DNA of 64,000 bases from Oleiphilus messinensis (GTDB taxonomy: Bacteria > Pseudomonadota > Gammaproteobacteria > Pseudomonadales > Oleiphilaceae), in assembly GCF_002162375.1 (NCBI RefSeq), contig NZ_CP021425.1:1175501-1239500 (forward strand), in the 5' to 3' direction. Under the pieces are notes generated by a model. It had not been told where the DNA came from. It saw only the letters and a list, made by a program, of their open reading frames with translations, and ran no database searches. Below, one piece after another: positions 36,774-45,126 of the stretch (positions are counted from its first letter, which is position 1; each line of letters starts with the position of its first letter). The position numbers and the translations under genes are program-made.

Positions 36774-37317
36774 TGTGTACGCGAACCTTTTCTGTATCGC
36801 CGGGCTTGCCGGATTGAGTTGGCTGCTTCGAACAATCTCTAAAAGCGTCAATCAGCCTTAATATTGCTTGTAGTAGAAGCTGCATGCCGCAAATACACGT
36901 GAGTGCTGAAAATGGCCAGAGCGGCATATCAATGCTGTTTGCTGTATCCTCGTACTCTCGCATTTCTTCGGTGGCGAGCCAGCCTTGCCAGGCAATAATT
37001 ATTGCCAGTAGCAGCACTGAGGTCTCGGAGAGCAGGGCGAGAGCGCATTGCATAGCTGTGTTGCTACGTGTGTAAATCAAATCTACTTTGAGTAAGTCCT
37101 GGCGATGGTGGCACCAGGGGATCGAAGCAAAAAACAGGCAGAGTAGCAAATATTCACTGACCTCATGACCCCAGCTGATTGCCGTATTCAGCCAGGAGCG
37201 TGCAACGACATCTGCAATGATCAGGATGAGCAGTCCGGGAAGGATAAGCCAGCTATTGATGTTGTGCAGAAACTGGCTCGAGTACCGGATGGGAGCAAAA
37301 TCAGAAATCCAATTAAT
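36766..37317 (-). CDS. dctQ: TRAP transporter small permease (DctQ), start codon probably AUU
   Basis: Four-helix DctQ protein, 183 residues as called. Helix 1 (LILPGLLILIIADVVARSWL) and the amphipathic ISWGHEVSEYLLLCLFF are typical of the family and lie upstream of the first canonical start (TTG at 37149), so translation must begin earlier. Between the in-frame stop at 37327-37329 and 37149 there is no ATG, GTG or TTG. An ATT at 37317 has AAGGA with ideal six-base spacing, so AUU initiation is proposed. The frame is the same as that of the preceding REC-GGDEF-EAL gene, whose TAA is the only separation. Confidence 0.75.
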   Translation of the reverse strand: MNWISDFAPIRYSSQFLHNINSWLILPGLLILIIADVVARSWLNTAISWGHEVSEYLLLCLFFASIPWCHHRQDLLKVDLIYTRSNTAMQCALALLSETSVLLLAIIIAWQGWLATEEMREYEDTANSIDMPLWPFSALTCICGMQLLLQAILRLIDAFRDCSKQPTQSGKPGDTEKVRVHNE

Positions 37318-37326
37318 GACTAATCC

Positions 37327-39054
37327 TTAAGTGTTTGCATTATGTTGAGGTGATGGGGAATCTGATGGATTGTCCAGCCAGAGCGTTGGCAGTGGACCCG
37401 GCTTGGCGATGCCAAATCCTTGAGCGAAATTGACCCCTACATTACGTAGCGCATCCATCGTAGCTTCATCTTCAACAAACTCGGCAATGGTTTGTAGTCC
37501 CGCAGCATGACCAATCTGGTTGCAGGCCTCAACAATACCCCGGTCAATGGGATCACTGAGCATGCGTTTTACAAAACTACCATCAATTTTGAGATAATCT
37601 ACCGGAATTGTTTTCAGGTAGGAGAATGAACTCAGTCCAACGCCGAAATCGTCGAGCGCGAACTTGAATCCTTTTTCCCGGATATCTTCAATGAACTGTA
37701 CTGCATCGACCAAATTCGCAATCGCTGCAGTTTCAGTTATTTCAAAGCAAATCCGTTCTGGTAATAACCCGGATGCTTCCTGTAACCGTTTGACGTCCTC
37801 AAAAAATGAGCCATCGCTGAGGGTCGAACCGGACAAATTTATAAAATAGGTGCCTTGATCTTTGTACCCCAAACCACTGTGTTGCAGAAAGTGAAAGACG
37901 TGTTTTACAACCCAGCGGTCGATAATCGGCATTAAATTATAGCGCTCGGCAGCGGGGATGAATGCGCCAGGAGGAACGAGATCCTGATCATCTTTCAGTC
38001 GAACCAGAAATTCCCAGTGTGGCCCAAGATCCTGCTGCAAATTGGCCATCGGTTGGTGAAACAGAACAAACTTATCATCTTCTGCGGCTCGTTTGATTTT
38101 GGGGGCCCATTGCATTTCCGCACGGCGCTGATGGAACTCGTTATCATTGGGATTGTACCACGTAATATTATTGCGGCCTTTGTCCTTCGAAACATAGCAG
38201 GCAATATCTGCGCAACTGAGCAATTCGTGGTGATTTTGCAGCTGGTCTGTAATTTCGGCCATGCCGATACTGATCGTGATATTGAACGGCTTATCTTGCC
38301 ATACAAAGCGACAGTCCTGGACTTCTGAGCGAATGCGTTCAGCAGTTGTCACGGCCTCTTGTTTGCGGCAATGATTCAGTAAAATTCCGAATTCATCTCC
38401 GCCGAGTCGGGCAAGTGTATCCGTTTCCCGTGTGTGCAGTTTAAGCAGTCGGGTAATTTTGACCAGAAGTTCATCACCCGCGACGTGGCCGCAGGTATCA
38501 TTGACCAGCTTGAACTGATCCAGATCCAGAAACATCAGGATACTGCTTTGTTTTTCCAGTTTTGCCATTTGTACCGCGTGGTCCAGGCAACGCTCGAATT
38601 CGGCGCGGTTGACAAGGTCTGTCAAGCTGTCATGGTAGGCCAGATACTGCAGGCTCTCTTCTGCGTCCCGTTTCGCTTTCCGGTCGGCATTCAGCTTGAC
38701 TTCCCGGTGTATTACCGGAATCAGTCGCGCCAGATTGTCCTTCATGATGTAGTCTTGGGCACCCTGATACATGGCATTTACGGCAACATCTTCACCGATT
38801 TCACCGGACACGATTATGACCGGTAAATCCTCGCTGAATTTGCGCACCACTTGCAGAGCTTCTTTGGAAGTGAAGCCAACCATGTTGTGATCGGTTATGA
38901 CCATATCCCAGCTGCTGCTTTTTAATGCCTGCATAAGTTCAAGAGCAGTTTCAACATGCCGATACTCAAGCTCAATCCCCCCGGATTTCAGGGTACGTAC
39001 CAGAAGAAATACATCATCTTCTGAATCATCGACTATGAGTAGGCGTAGTTTCAT
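37327..39054 (-). CDS. Response regulator REC-GGDEF-EAL, second copy
   Basis: 575 residues with the same architecture as 15122-16876: REC (Asp55 in VITDHN), GGDEF intact (LGGDEFGIL), EAL domain with EFLVR in place of EALLR but ETAAIAN, DDFGVG, KIDGSF kept. The two copies are alike over long stretches even in DNA, so they are paralogues from a duplication. It is preceded by a receiver gene nine bases upstream and followed in the same frame by dctQ, tying a c-di-GMP regulator to a TRAP transporter in one transcript. No histidine kinase is adjacent. Confidence 0.93.
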   Translation of the reverse strand: MKLRLLIVDDSEDDVFLLVRTLKSGGIELEYRHVETALELMQALKSSSWDMVITDHNMVGFTSKEALQVVRKFSEDLPVIIVSGEIGEDVAVNAMYQGAQDYIMKDNLARLIPVIHREVKLNADRKAKRDAEESLQYLAYHDSLTDLVNRAEFERCLDHAVQMAKLEKQSSILMFLDLDQFKLVNDTCGHVAGDELLVKITRLLKLHTRETDTLARLGGDEFGILLNHCRKQEAVTTAERIRSEVQDCRFVWQDKPFNITISIGMAEITDQLQNHHELLSCADIACYVSKDKGRNNITWYNPNDNEFHQRRAEMQWAPKIKRAAEDDKFVLFHQPMANLQQDLGPHWEFLVRLKDDQDLVPPGAFIPAAERYNLMPIIDRWVVKHVFHFLQHSGLGYKDQGTYFINLSGSTLSDGSFFEDVKRLQEASGLLPERICFEITETAAIANLVDAVQFIEDIREKGFKFALDDFGVGLSSFSYLKTIPVDYLKIDGSFVKRMLSDPIDRGIVEACNQIGHAAGLQTIAEFVEDEATMDALRNVGVNFAQGFGIAKPGPLPTLWLDNPSDSPSPQHNANT

Positions 39055-39063
39055 CTTATTCAG

Positions 39064-39513
39064 TCAATCTCTGGCTTTTATCGGAGGAAACTTATTGATA
39101 TCAAGCCAATAAGTTCCCAGCATTTTCATTTGATTCGCAAACTCGGAAAAATCATAAGGCTTGTTAATGTAACTATTGGCGCCGAGCTTGTAACCTTCGA
39201 CCATATCCCTCTCTTCGTCCGAGGACGTTAAGAGAACGACGGGAATCAACGCTGTCGCTTCGTTGTCACGAATACGTTTCAACACTTCCAGCCCATTTAA
39301 CTTGGGTAAATTGATATCTAACAAAATCACATAGGGATCATTGATATCTTTACGGCCAGCGTGAGGGCCTTGGGCAAAAACGTAGTCTATGGCCTCTTGG
39401 CCATCCCTGACGACGCACACTTCATTGGTAATACCGGAGCGTCTCAGTGCGCGCATCGCCAGCTCTTCTTCATCGCAGTTATCTTCTACGAGTAATATCT
39501 TTATGGAATTCAT
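39064..39513 (-). CDS. Receiver-only response regulator, second copy
   Basis: 149-residue REC domain (VEDNCDEEE, Asp66 in LLDINLP, LLTSSDE, INKPYDF). Paralogue of 16845-17291; the pair receiver + REC-GGDEF-EAL is thus present twice in this window. Here the two genes are separated by nine bases instead of overlapping. First gene of the unit running into the TRAP genes. Confidence 0.92.
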   Translation of the reverse strand: MNSIKILLVEDNCDEEELAMRALRRSGITNEVCVVRDGQEAIDYVFAQGPHAGRKDINDPYVILLDINLPKLNGLEVLKRIRDNEATALIPVVLLTSSDEERDMVEGYKLGANSYINKPYDFSEFANQMKMLGTYWLDINKFPPIKARD

Positions 39514-39584
39514 TTCCCCTTGTCCTTTTTTGGGACTTATTCTGTTCTGGGATCTTTCGCTATCGAATACCCCAAGGCCAACTT

Positions 39585-39678
39585 TTAGTGTAGTTTATTT
39601 TCTGGGTAAATTCCTCCAAGTATTTGACTTGGAAATAGAAGGCTGCTCAGGCCAAGTGTCAGGAATAAGCTACACTAA
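39585..39678. promoter_or_regulatory. Nested inverted repeats in the divergent promoter region
   Basis: Outer arms TTAGTGTAGTTTATT (39585-39599) and AATAAGCTACACTAA (39664-39678), 14 of 15 complementary; inner hairpin TCCAAGT-ATTTG-ACTTGGA at 39615-39633. Located between the divergent receiver gene and the DUF4124 gene. Confidence 0.5.
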
Positions 39679-39709
39679 GTGAAAACCGTATTGTCCGTAG
39701 GGGACCGGA

Positions 39710-40282
39710 ATGATGGAATGCCGTATAAATCAGGTTGTTGTGGCAAGCGTGGTTAGGTGGATCATTTGCTGTGTCGCATGTACATTTCTGATGCTGTGTA
39801 GTATCAATGCTAGCGCGAAAATCTACAAATGTGTCGTGAATGGGAAAACCGTTTATTCTGATGAGGTGTGTGGCGATGGCGCCCAGGAAATGGATATCAA
39901 AATCACGCCCGCACCATCAAAGCCCGCCCAGGCACCGAGCACTCAAGAAATAGAAAAACTGACCGAAGATATGGCCAGAGATCGTCAGGTTCGTGAACTG
40001 GATCGTGCTATCGTTGCACAGGAACGGAAAATTGAACGGTTGAAAAACGACTTCAATGACACCATTCAGAGATTGGAGCAGGAGCTTGCTGACGTTCGAT
40101 CTGATCTGGATCGGGCCTGGCGGGATAAATCTGCGAAGTATACCCGACAGGATTTGCGGGACAAAAAGCGGGATATTCAGAATCAGATTTCGGATATCCG
40201 TCGTCGCCATTACACCGAAGTGGGTAAAGCTCAGGATGAGTTGTATCAATTGCGCAAGAAGAGGCGCAGACTACCGCAATAA
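39710..40282 (+). CDS. Exported DUF4124 protein with coiled coil
   Basis: 190 residues: signal peptide or anchor at ~10-37, a short DUF4124-type segment (KIYKCVVNGKTVYSDEVCGD, two Cys), then a long charged coiled coil (~75-185). Typical of small periplasmic proteins of unknown role. The ATG at 39710 is followed by a second ATG; either could be used. Confidence 0.8.
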   Translation: MMECRINQVVVASVVRWIICCVACTFLMLCSINASAKIYKCVVNGKTVYSDEVCGDGAQEMDIKITPAPSKPAQAPSTQEIEKLTEDMARDRQVRELDRAIVAQERKIERLKNDFNDTIQRLEQELADVRSDLDRAWRDKSAKYTRQDLRDKKRDIQNQISDIRRRHYTEVGKAQDELYQLRKKRRRLPQ

Positions 40283-40341
40283 TAACCGCGTAAAGCGCTT
40301 CGGTTCACCTAAACTTACTATGTTTGCACAGGAGCAAAATT

Positions 40342-40623
40342 ATGCCACGAGCATCTGCACGTCACATATTGGTTAACTCTGAGGAGTTATGTTCACAGCT
40401 AAAATCAGAAATTGAAGGTGGGGCAGATTTTGCTGAAATTGCAAAGCAGCATTCATCGTGTCCATCTGGACGTCAGGGGGGAGATCTGGGCGAATTCGGG
40501 CCAGGCCAGATGGTCAAAGAGTTTGACGAAGTTGTGTTCAGCGCGCCGGTAGGGCAAGTGCAAGGGCCGGTCAAGACCCAGTTCGGATTTCACTTGGTTG
40601 AAGTGACAAACCGGACTGAGTAA
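40342..40623 (+). CDS. ppiC: Parvulin-type peptidyl-prolyl isomerase (PpiC)
   Basis: 93-residue stand-alone rotamase: ARHILVNSEE, FAEIAKQHSSCPSGRQGGDLG, FGPGQMVKEFDEVVF, VKTQFGFHLVEV. No signal peptide, so cytoplasmic. ATG at 40342 with AGGAG upstream. Confidence 0.95.
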   Translation: MPRASARHILVNSEELCSQLKSEIEGGADFAEIAKQHSSCPSGRQGGDLGEFGPGQMVKEFDEVVFSAPVGQVQGPVKTQFGFHLVEVTNRTE

Positions 40624-40633
40624 TACACAACGA

Positions 40634-40650
40634 GGGTCAACAGACCCTAA
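40634..40650. repeat. Isolated end of the MITE-like element
   Basis: GTCAACAGACCCTAA at 40636-40650 equals the right end of the element at 11856-12120; it is joined to GGGTC, forming the small palindrome GGGTC-AACA-GACCC. May be an internal-deletion remnant with both tips fused. Confidence 0.5.
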
Positions 40651-40702
40651 TATTCACGCCTTTGGGTAAAAATGTGTTAATTGAAAACTATGTCAGTCAA
40701 CA

Positions 40703-40957
40703 TTAATTACCCAGAGGCCCGGTAATTTTTCGTTCTAAGCAGTTACCCTGCAAATCATACTTCTCGTAGCCGGATAAGCCACAATGCATGTGCCAAAGCC
40801 GGATTTTAGCGATTGTCGTGCCGGATTCGTCCAATTCCTGGCAGTCCATACTCACATAGAGTTCTTCGCCAGTATCTTCTTTAATTACATGTAAGTCGGA
40901 TGCTTGTGTAATCCGTCCATGAGTTGGGTAAGTCTGTTCTAGCCAAGTTGGAATCAT
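40703..40957 (-). CDS. Hypothetical 84-residue protein
   Basis: Compact soluble protein, no signal peptide; reads like a small beta-rich domain (ELYVSMDCQELDESGT, IRLWHMHCGLSGYEKYD). The ATG at 40957 has AGGAAG seven bases upstream and is preferred to one at 40996. Family not recognised. Confidence 0.6.
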   Translation of the reverse strand: MIPTWLEQTYPTHGRITQASDLHVIKEDTGEELYVSMDCQELDESGTTIAKIRLWHMHCGLSGYEKYDLQGNCLERKITGPLGN

Positions 40958-41175
40958 AGCGATACTTCCTATCGAGTTAAGGTCTTCGATAATCACTTAA
41001 CGGGTGATCTTTGATTTTGTGTCCAGGTCAACCCGCGTTGTTTGTGGACTAAACGATGTACTGCATCGGTCCGCATTCCTGTCTTTAGAGTCTTTGCTAT
41101 CCAGTAAAAAACCGTTGTCATAAATCAGTAATGCACTTTAAGCATTATTAGCACCCGGTCAACACGCCATTGGTC

Positions 41176-41469
41176 TTATTGCGAGCTTTGATTTTCGCCA
41201 TACCGGCGATCATATCGGGCACAGGCTTGGAATTGTGCATTTCCAACTATACCGCCCATTACGGCAGCCAATACTGAGCTGAGACAATAAACTTTCAAAT
41301 ACAGTAACGAATAAAGCCCCTGCTGGGATTGAATTTCGTAGAACTGTGCGAACATGAGTGCCGCGATAAATACAGCGAGAATGCCGAGTAAAGCACTCAT
41401 GAGGATTGTTGTCATCCTGGCGATCATGTCGCGTCCCCTGTTCCTGTGTGGATTTTTATTAGTATTCAT
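41176..41469 (-). CDS. Small membrane protein with two helices
   Basis: 97 residues. A basic N-terminus (~1-18), TM helix ~20-45 (ILMSALLGILAVFIAALMFA), a short loop, TM helix ~55-77 and a charged tail. AGGAAG ~10 bases upstream of the ATG. Not recognised. Confidence 0.6.
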   Translation of the reverse strand: MNTNKNPHRNRGRDMIARMTTILMSALLGILAVFIAALMFAQFYEIQSQQGLYSLLYLKVYCLSSVLAAVMGGIVGNAQFQACARYDRRYGENQSSQ

Positions 41470-41595
41470 ATTATTGAGCTCTTCCTTGAATGACTCGTTT
41501 CTTTATTTCCGATTTTCGAGCTTGTAGAAGACTAGCCAAAAACATTTGGTAATGCAAAGTTCATAAACTGTTACGTTTTCTGTGTAAGGCAAACA

Positions 41596-41618
41596 TCTTC
41601 AACGCCAACTTGGCGTTG
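41596..41618 (-). terminator. Possible terminator hairpin after oxyR
   Basis: Perfect 9-bp stem TTCAACGCC / GGCGTTGAA, five-base loop, ~60 bases beyond the oxyR stop; followed on the minus strand by only a few T. Confidence 0.45.
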
Positions 41619-41675
41619 AACCTGCTCTGAGGAGATTGGTACCACGTTGCCGGAGGGGGGGAGTAGATCGGTTTT

Positions 41676-42572
41676 CTAAAACAGGCTCTGTACTGACTGG
41701 CGTATGGACGCCACGACGGCCCGGATGCATTCCATTCTTGAATAGTTAGGGCGTATGAGCAGTGCAATCTGGCGCTTGGGAACCGGGTTCTTGAAAGGGA
41801 TATAGCGGAGGTATCCATCCTGATCAGGATTCTGGATCGCCAGTTGTGGCAGCATCGTAATGCCCATCCCGCTTGCAACCATGAAACGGAGGGTTTCCAG
41901 GCTGGTGGCTTGAAAGCGGTGGTCTTCACGGGCGCCGGCGGTAAAACAGTAGCCTAACGCCTGATCTCGAAGGCAATGGCCATCTTCCAGAGTCAGAATT
42001 GGCTGGTCATTCAGGTCTTCGAGAGCGACTTTTGATTTTTTGGCTAATGGATGGTTGTGTGGGGCCGCGAGTAACAGGGGTTCTTCAAACAGGTCGTAAC
42101 GCTCAAAGCGATCCATTTCTTCAAGCCAGGGTAGAATAATCAAGTCTAAATGGCCGTCATTTAACTCTTGCAATAAATGCTTGGTCTGAGCTTCGTGCAA
42201 ATACAGGTTTATTTTTGGAAGTTTGGTATTAAGATTTTGAATAATGTGCGGCAGGAGGTAAGGTGCGACAGTAGGGATCAGTCCCACGTGCAGATCACCT
42301 GCCAATGGATCCAGCAGAGCCCTTGCGACCTCTTCAAATTCGTGTGCAGCCTGCAAAACCTGACGCGCCTGTTTCACCAGTTGTTCTCCGGCCGGCGTCA
42401 ACATAACGTTGCGGCGATGACGTTCAATTAACTGCAGCCCCAGCTGATCCTCCAGTTTCATGATTTGACCGCTGAGGGTTGGCTGGCTGACAAAGCATGC
42501 TTCTGCAGCTTTGCTGAAGTGTTTGTACTTGTCGATTGCGTTCAAGTACTCAAGGTCACGCAGTTTTACCAT
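41676..42572 (-). CDS. oxyR: Hydrogen-peroxide-sensing LysR regulator OxyR
   Basis: 298 residues. N-terminal LysR HTH (LRDLEYLNAIDKYKHFSKAA, SQPTLSGQI) and the redox pair Cys200 and Cys209 in EDGHCLRDQALGYC, equivalent to Cys199/Cys208 of E. coli. These form a disulfide on oxidation. Activates catalase/peroxidase genes in relatives; none is adjacent here. Confidence 0.95.
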   Translation of the reverse strand: MVKLRDLEYLNAIDKYKHFSKAAEACFVSQPTLSGQIMKLEDQLGLQLIERHRRNVMLTPAGEQLVKQARQVLQAAHEFEEVARALLDPLAGDLHVGLIPTVAPYLLPHIIQNLNTKLPKINLYLHEAQTKHLLQELNDGHLDLIILPWLEEMDRFERYDLFEEPLLLAAPHNHPLAKKSKVALEDLNDQPILTLEDGHCLRDQALGYCFTAGAREDHRFQATSLETLRFMVASGMGITMLPQLAIQNPDQDGYLRYIPFKNPVPKRQIALLIRPNYSRMECIRAVVASIRQSVQSLF

Positions 42573-42753
42573 GATTGTATTAGCCAGTTGGTTTGGGTCG
42601 GATCAGGCAGGCATGTTCTGCATCGCGCACTCAGGTATTGCTGTGCGCGGCTTTAATAGTAGCCTCATCCGCGTTGGCTCTGCAAGTCTCATTGCATGCT
42701 GAATTGCGGCCCCGGAAGTGGCTTCCGGTGGCCTGAATTCTCGAACACTTGAA

Positions 42754-43812
42754 TCATTCTCTGTCCGCATCCCGGGCACATTCTGGCGCCGCGCGGTTGC
42801 TGATGCAGCGTACTTTTCGCATAACTTTGAGTAATTTGGCGTCATAGACCCCTTCATCACGCAGGGACATGCGGTTTTGGCGGAACATTTCCTGATAGCC
42901 ATCGATGTCTTTTTGCGGGATATCGACCCAGTATTTCTTGTCAATACTGAGTTCATGTTGCCGAACGATATGGAATGCTTTGTGGAACATGCCCATTGCC
43001 GTTCTGCGGGATTTGCGTTTGAAATTCAGGTCGAATTCATTGCTGCGAGAAACCAGGAGCAAGGTGAGCTGGCCTAATGGATATTTTATGATGCCACCAT
43101 TTTCACCCAGACCACGGTACAGCTCAAAAGCATTATATGCCGCTGCCGGTGCGTAACAGACATTGACGGAACCATTGTTGAACTTGCCCCCGAAGGTGGT
43201 AACTTCAGACGGAACCGGTGTCGCACCGACGTAGCGGGTCATGTGCATGGCATCCGGGTGGTGCGTTAGTGTCGCAATTTTTTTACCGGCGAGTTTCTGA
43301 GCCGAGTTCATGGAGCGGTCATCAACAAAGAGATAACCTGCACCCATTGGAAAGATTCCCATGACCGCAAAGCGACCATTGTCGAGCCATTTTTCGGCTT
43401 TGCGACGGTTCAGGGCCCGAAGCAGTATGCGCAGATCTTCTGTGGAGGGCAGGGCACCTACAGCACTGATGGTGCCGGCAAACTTGGAGAAGGGACGCAA
43501 CCGGATATCTGTCGCAGCAATCATATCGCACTGGCGTGCGAGAAAGTCACCCACGGCAACACTCTCATCAGTAAATGGGATCAGTTCAAATTGTACGCCA
43601 GTTGTGGCCATGTCCAGTGCATAGTCATTCACGATATTATAGATATCGCCTTTTTTACCCAGTGGATCGTAGACACAAATACTTTTTTTGATTGCCGTTG
43701 CCAGTTCAAGCCTTACTGGCATTTCTCCCGCAGAAGTCTGGTCTTGTTCGGCATATGAATGGGTACTCAGCATGGTTACCAGCGTGAATACCAATACTAA
43801 AAATCTTTTCAT
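42754..43812 (-). CDS. Periplasmic solute-binding-like protein (DUF6091/AdeT type)
   Basis: 352 residues with signal peptide (cut after SYA, ~21). After it comes ICVYDPLGKKGDIYNIVNDY and FLARQCDMIAATDIR, a pattern I associate with the putative solute-binding family that includes Acinetobacter AdeT, distantly TRAP DctP-like. C-terminal region with several Cys. Next to a lipoprotein gene on the same strand and an AraC regulator. Ligand unknown. Confidence 0.65.
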   Translation of the reverse strand: MKRFLVLVFTLVTMLSTHSYAEQDQTSAGEMPVRLELATAIKKSICVYDPLGKKGDIYNIVNDYALDMATTGVQFELIPFTDESVAVGDFLARQCDMIAATDIRLRPFSKFAGTISAVGALPSTEDLRILLRALNRRKAEKWLDNGRFAVMGIFPMGAGYLFVDDRSMNSAQKLAGKKIATLTHHPDAMHMTRYVGATPVPSEVTTFGGKFNNGSVNVCYAPAAAYNAFELYRGLGENGGIIKYPLGQLTLLLVSRSNEFDLNFKRKSRRTAMGMFHKAFHIVRQHELSIDKKYWVDIPQKDIDGYQEMFRQNRMSLRDEGVYDAKLLKVMRKVRCISNRAAPECARDADRE

Positions 43813-43904
43813 CGAAATACTCCGGTTAGTTGGACGTTTGCGCTCATGCTGAAATTGCCTGATCTGTAAGGCTGATCATGCTAAAGGTCGCAACCTGACC
43901 TGTG

Positions 43905-44933
43905 TCATAACAAATCGTCGAGCTGTTCATCGTTAGCGTCTTCATCGACGTGATCTGGCAAAAAGCCTAAACGGCCAAATGGGGTTCGTTCGCCTTTCGC
44001 CTGGGTCCAGATACGGTCTGATATCGCCGTGATGTGGGATAGCGCAATAGCATCCAGCAGCGAATAATCAGGGTTCGGCTGAATTTCCTGTTGTAGATAA
44101 CTCAGGGATTTTTCGAGTTGTGGTAAATTGTTGGATGTTTCTGCCATTGTCGCATGGAGCGCAACGGGGATGCGGATGCCAAAATTCAGGCTCTGCTTGG
44201 AGCTGGCGTCTAAAATGGCCCAGGCATCCTGGTTTTCCGCATTCAGGCCTGGCAGCAGAACCCAGATAGCTGAACGAATTGAGGCAGGACTGCCACCCCA
44301 TTTTTGATCGTCAAGGCAGTATGAGGCCCGTGCTGCAATAGCGGCAATGTTGCGTGGTACATTGGCTCGCATCTCGGCACCGGCATCGCTGATAATCGCT
44401 TGCAGCCCGGTTAACAACCCCAGAAGAAAGACCATTTCCTGCTGGTCAGAGGTGAAGGTCGGGCAGCTGGAGCTGGCTTCGTCGTAAGGGTAGTTGTTGG
44501 CTTCCAGGGCGTACTTGAAGCTCAGGTTCCGCCGTTCTGCCGTCAATTTTAACCAGCGTTTTTGTGCGGTTCTGGCATCTTTTGCTTCAGTTGGACGGCC
44601 ATCCTGAAGCGCTCTTAATGATCGGAACTCCGCTTCAAATGCTTGTTGTTCACTGCAGTTTGCGGACAAAAGGTAAAGTAGTGATAGCGTTGCCGGAGGT
44701 GCGTCGGTGATGCTGTGTGTGGCAAAGAAAACCGGGCCCATGCTGCTGCCGAGCTGACAGCTCTGATCGACATCACTCAAGGTTAGCATATGCTGTGTGA
44801 CAGAGGTTTCAACAAAACCTTCCAGGAAAGCCGCACCTTGATTATGCAGTTGCTGAGTGCTGCAACCGGTCAGTACGGAGATCATTAGAAGTATTGCATA
44901 TTGCATGGTTCTGCGGATACGTTCAGGGTACAT
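43905..44933 (-). CDS. Predicted lipoprotein, helical (TatT-like?)
   Basis: 342 residues from the ATG at 44933. A lipobox LTGC follows a hydrophobic stretch (YAILLMISVLTGC), so lipid-anchored. The mature part is alpha-helical with Cys-containing helices; overall it resembles the TRAP-associated TatT lipoproteins, but I am not sure. The frame is open far upstream (to 45155) but that part overlaps the AraC gene and has no signal. It lies upstream of the solute-binding-like gene on the same strand; the two may form one uptake unit. Confidence 0.6.
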   Translation of the reverse strand: MYPERIRRTMQYAILLMISVLTGCSTQQLHNQGAAFLEGFVETSVTQHMLTLSDVDQSCQLGSSMGPVFFATHSITDAPPATLSLLYLLSANCSEQQAFEAEFRSLRALQDGRPTEAKDARTAQKRWLKLTAERRNLSFKYALEANNYPYDEASSSCPTFTSDQQEMVFLLGLLTGLQAIISDAGAEMRANVPRNIAAIAARASYCLDDQKWGGSPASIRSAIWVLLPGLNAENQDAWAILDASSKQSLNFGIRIPVALHATMAETSNNLPQLEKSLSYLQQEIQPNPDYSLLDAIALSHITAISDRIWTQAKGERTPFGRLGFLPDHVDEDANDEQLDDLL

Positions 44934-45126
44934 AATGGTTGGATCCTTGAGTTTTGGATTGTAACAATCTGTAAGCCGGTATCTTGACCGGCCACTTTGC
45001 CAAAAAATGTACAGGTAATCATGTCGGTTTCTGCCACACACTTGGCAACTTACGACAGCGGTGCTGATTTGTGACTCAATTAATATTTTTTGTAATCTTG
45101 TCTTGCTTTGGTGTTGTGTAGCCGGG

